A stretch of 32,550 bases of DNA from DATGIQ01 sp035295665 (GTDB lineage Bacteria; Planctomycetota; Planctomycetia; Gemmatales; Gemmataceae). A program made the position numbers and the translations under genes. Of the stretch, positions 32,074-32,550 are shown in pieces. Each line of letters begins with the position of its first letter. The first letter of the stretch is position 1. Location of the stretch: assembly GCA_035295665.1 (NCBI GenBank), contig DATGIQ010000680.1:1-32550 (forward strand). The letters run 5' to 3'. The notes beneath the pieces are model-generated. The model had not been told where the DNA came from. It saw only the letters and a list, made by a program, of their open reading frames with translations, and ran no database searches.

Positions 32074-32550
32074 ATGCGTCGCTACATCGTGCCCGTACTG
32101 ACCGCTGTTTTCTTCGCACTTCCTGGCCCCGGCCGCGCAGCCAAGGTCAAGGTCTGGCATCACAGCTCTCCTGCTCCGTTCGAAAAGGCGCGCCTCAAAC
32201 ATGCCGTGATCAGCAGCGAAGGGGCCCTCCGTCTCTCCCGGCAATTGAAGCCACTGGCTTCGCTGGAGGCCACCCACGTATGGGATGTCGTAGAAGATAA
32301 AGCCGGCAACCTGTTCGCGGCCACGGGCGATGAGGGCAAGATTTACAAAATCTCCCCCGAGGGCAAAGTCAGTGTTGCGTTTGCCAGCGAGGACAGCCAA
32401 ATCCTTTGCCTGGCGTTGACCGGTGATGGCACCTTGTATGCAGGAACGGGACCAGTCGGGCTCGTGCTACGAGTCGGCCCGGACGGTGCTGGCAAGGTTC
32501 TTTACAAGAGTCCCGAGAGCTACATCTGGTGCCTGGCGGTCGCTCCGGAC
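32074..32550 (+). CDS. Secreted beta-propeller protein (C-terminus outside window)
   Basis: The frame is open for 159 codons to the window edge without a stop. It begins with a signal peptide (MRRYIVPVLTAVFFALPGPG) ending in AA before KVKVWHH. The mature part shows propeller-like repeats: THVWDVVEDKAGNLFAATGD, EGKIYKISPEGKVSVAFAS, then ILCLALTGDGTLYAGTGP and GLVLRVGPDGAGKVLYKS, a D-G-x-L-Y-x-G-T-G rhythm. ATG 32074 has an AGGGA SD about 8 nt upstream. It follows the S55 gene with a 144-nt gap that holds the AT-rich repeats. The function is unknown; it may act with the S55 protein, which is inference from adjacency only. Confidence 0.8.
   Translation, partial: MRRYIVPVLTAVFFALPGPGRAAKVKVWHHSSPAPFEKARLKHAVISSEGALRLSRQLKPLASLEATHVWDVVEDKAGNLFAATGDEGKIYKISPEGKVSVAFASEDSQILCLALTGDGTLYAGTGPVGLVLRVGPDGAGKVLYKSPESYIWCLAVAPD

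Overview
The window looks like a chromosomal segment from a planctomycete, most likely Gemmataceae or a close relative. This is inferred, not proven. The supporting signs are a GC-rich sequence and a protein beginning with the HYExAFE signature. There is also a secreted PQQ-type propeller protein with an ADWPQFLGP-like mature start, DUF3179 and DUF2961 proteins, an ECF sigma factor paired with a very large membrane anti-sigma-like protein, and short GC-rich hairpin repeats of a kind common in planctomycete intergenic DNA. No tRNA, rRNA, transposase, integron, prophage or CRISPR array was seen. The XerD-like recombinase looks like a housekeeping enzyme.

Layout: 1-576 is the 5' part of a minus-strand DUF3179 gene, divergent from an iron-type substrate-binding lipoprotein (692-1744). 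Next is a tightly packed minus-strand operon, pyrH-frr-terC-(2Fe-2S) ferredoxin (4581-1789), with two ATGA stop/start overlaps. It is divergent from a 650-residue membrane protein (4713-6665), and a perfect operator-like palindrome lies between them. A tandem GNAT acetyltransferase (minus) and a PQQ propeller/terpenoid-toroid pair (plus) follow. Then come a secreted DUF2961 (GH172-like) protein (minus), rdgB and xerD (plus), and a secreted alpha/beta-hydrolase-like protein (minus).

From 14596 there is a nitrite module: an FNT channel followed 19 nt later by a 991-residue protein. That protein joins a NirB-type NAD(P)H/FAD plus BFD iron-sulfur front end to a complete two-repeat NirA-type siroheme reductase. 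trpE follows. The most unusual locus is 20462-24050. It holds an ECF sigma factor and, 7 nt downstream, a 1007-residue protein whose cytoplasmic zinc anti-sigma domain is fused through membrane helices to alpha-2-macroglobulin-like extracytoplasmic domains.

A NUDIX hydrolase (minus) is divergent from a promoter-led operon of M50 site-2 protease, hisS, a HYExAFE protein and a TIM-barrel isomerase-like protein (24758-28492). ribD converges on this operon and overlaps its end within a short tandem repeat. After a 421-nt gene-free leader comes a SpoIVB/S55-type secreted peptidase-like protein (30037-31929), then AT-rich repeats, and the start of a secreted beta-propeller gene that runs off the window.

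Functional themes are nitrite uptake and assimilatory reduction, envelope signalling (ECF/anti-sigma, S2P, S55) and housekeeping (pyrH, frr, hisS, ribD, rdgB, xerD, trpE). Envelope proteins of unknown role are numerous.
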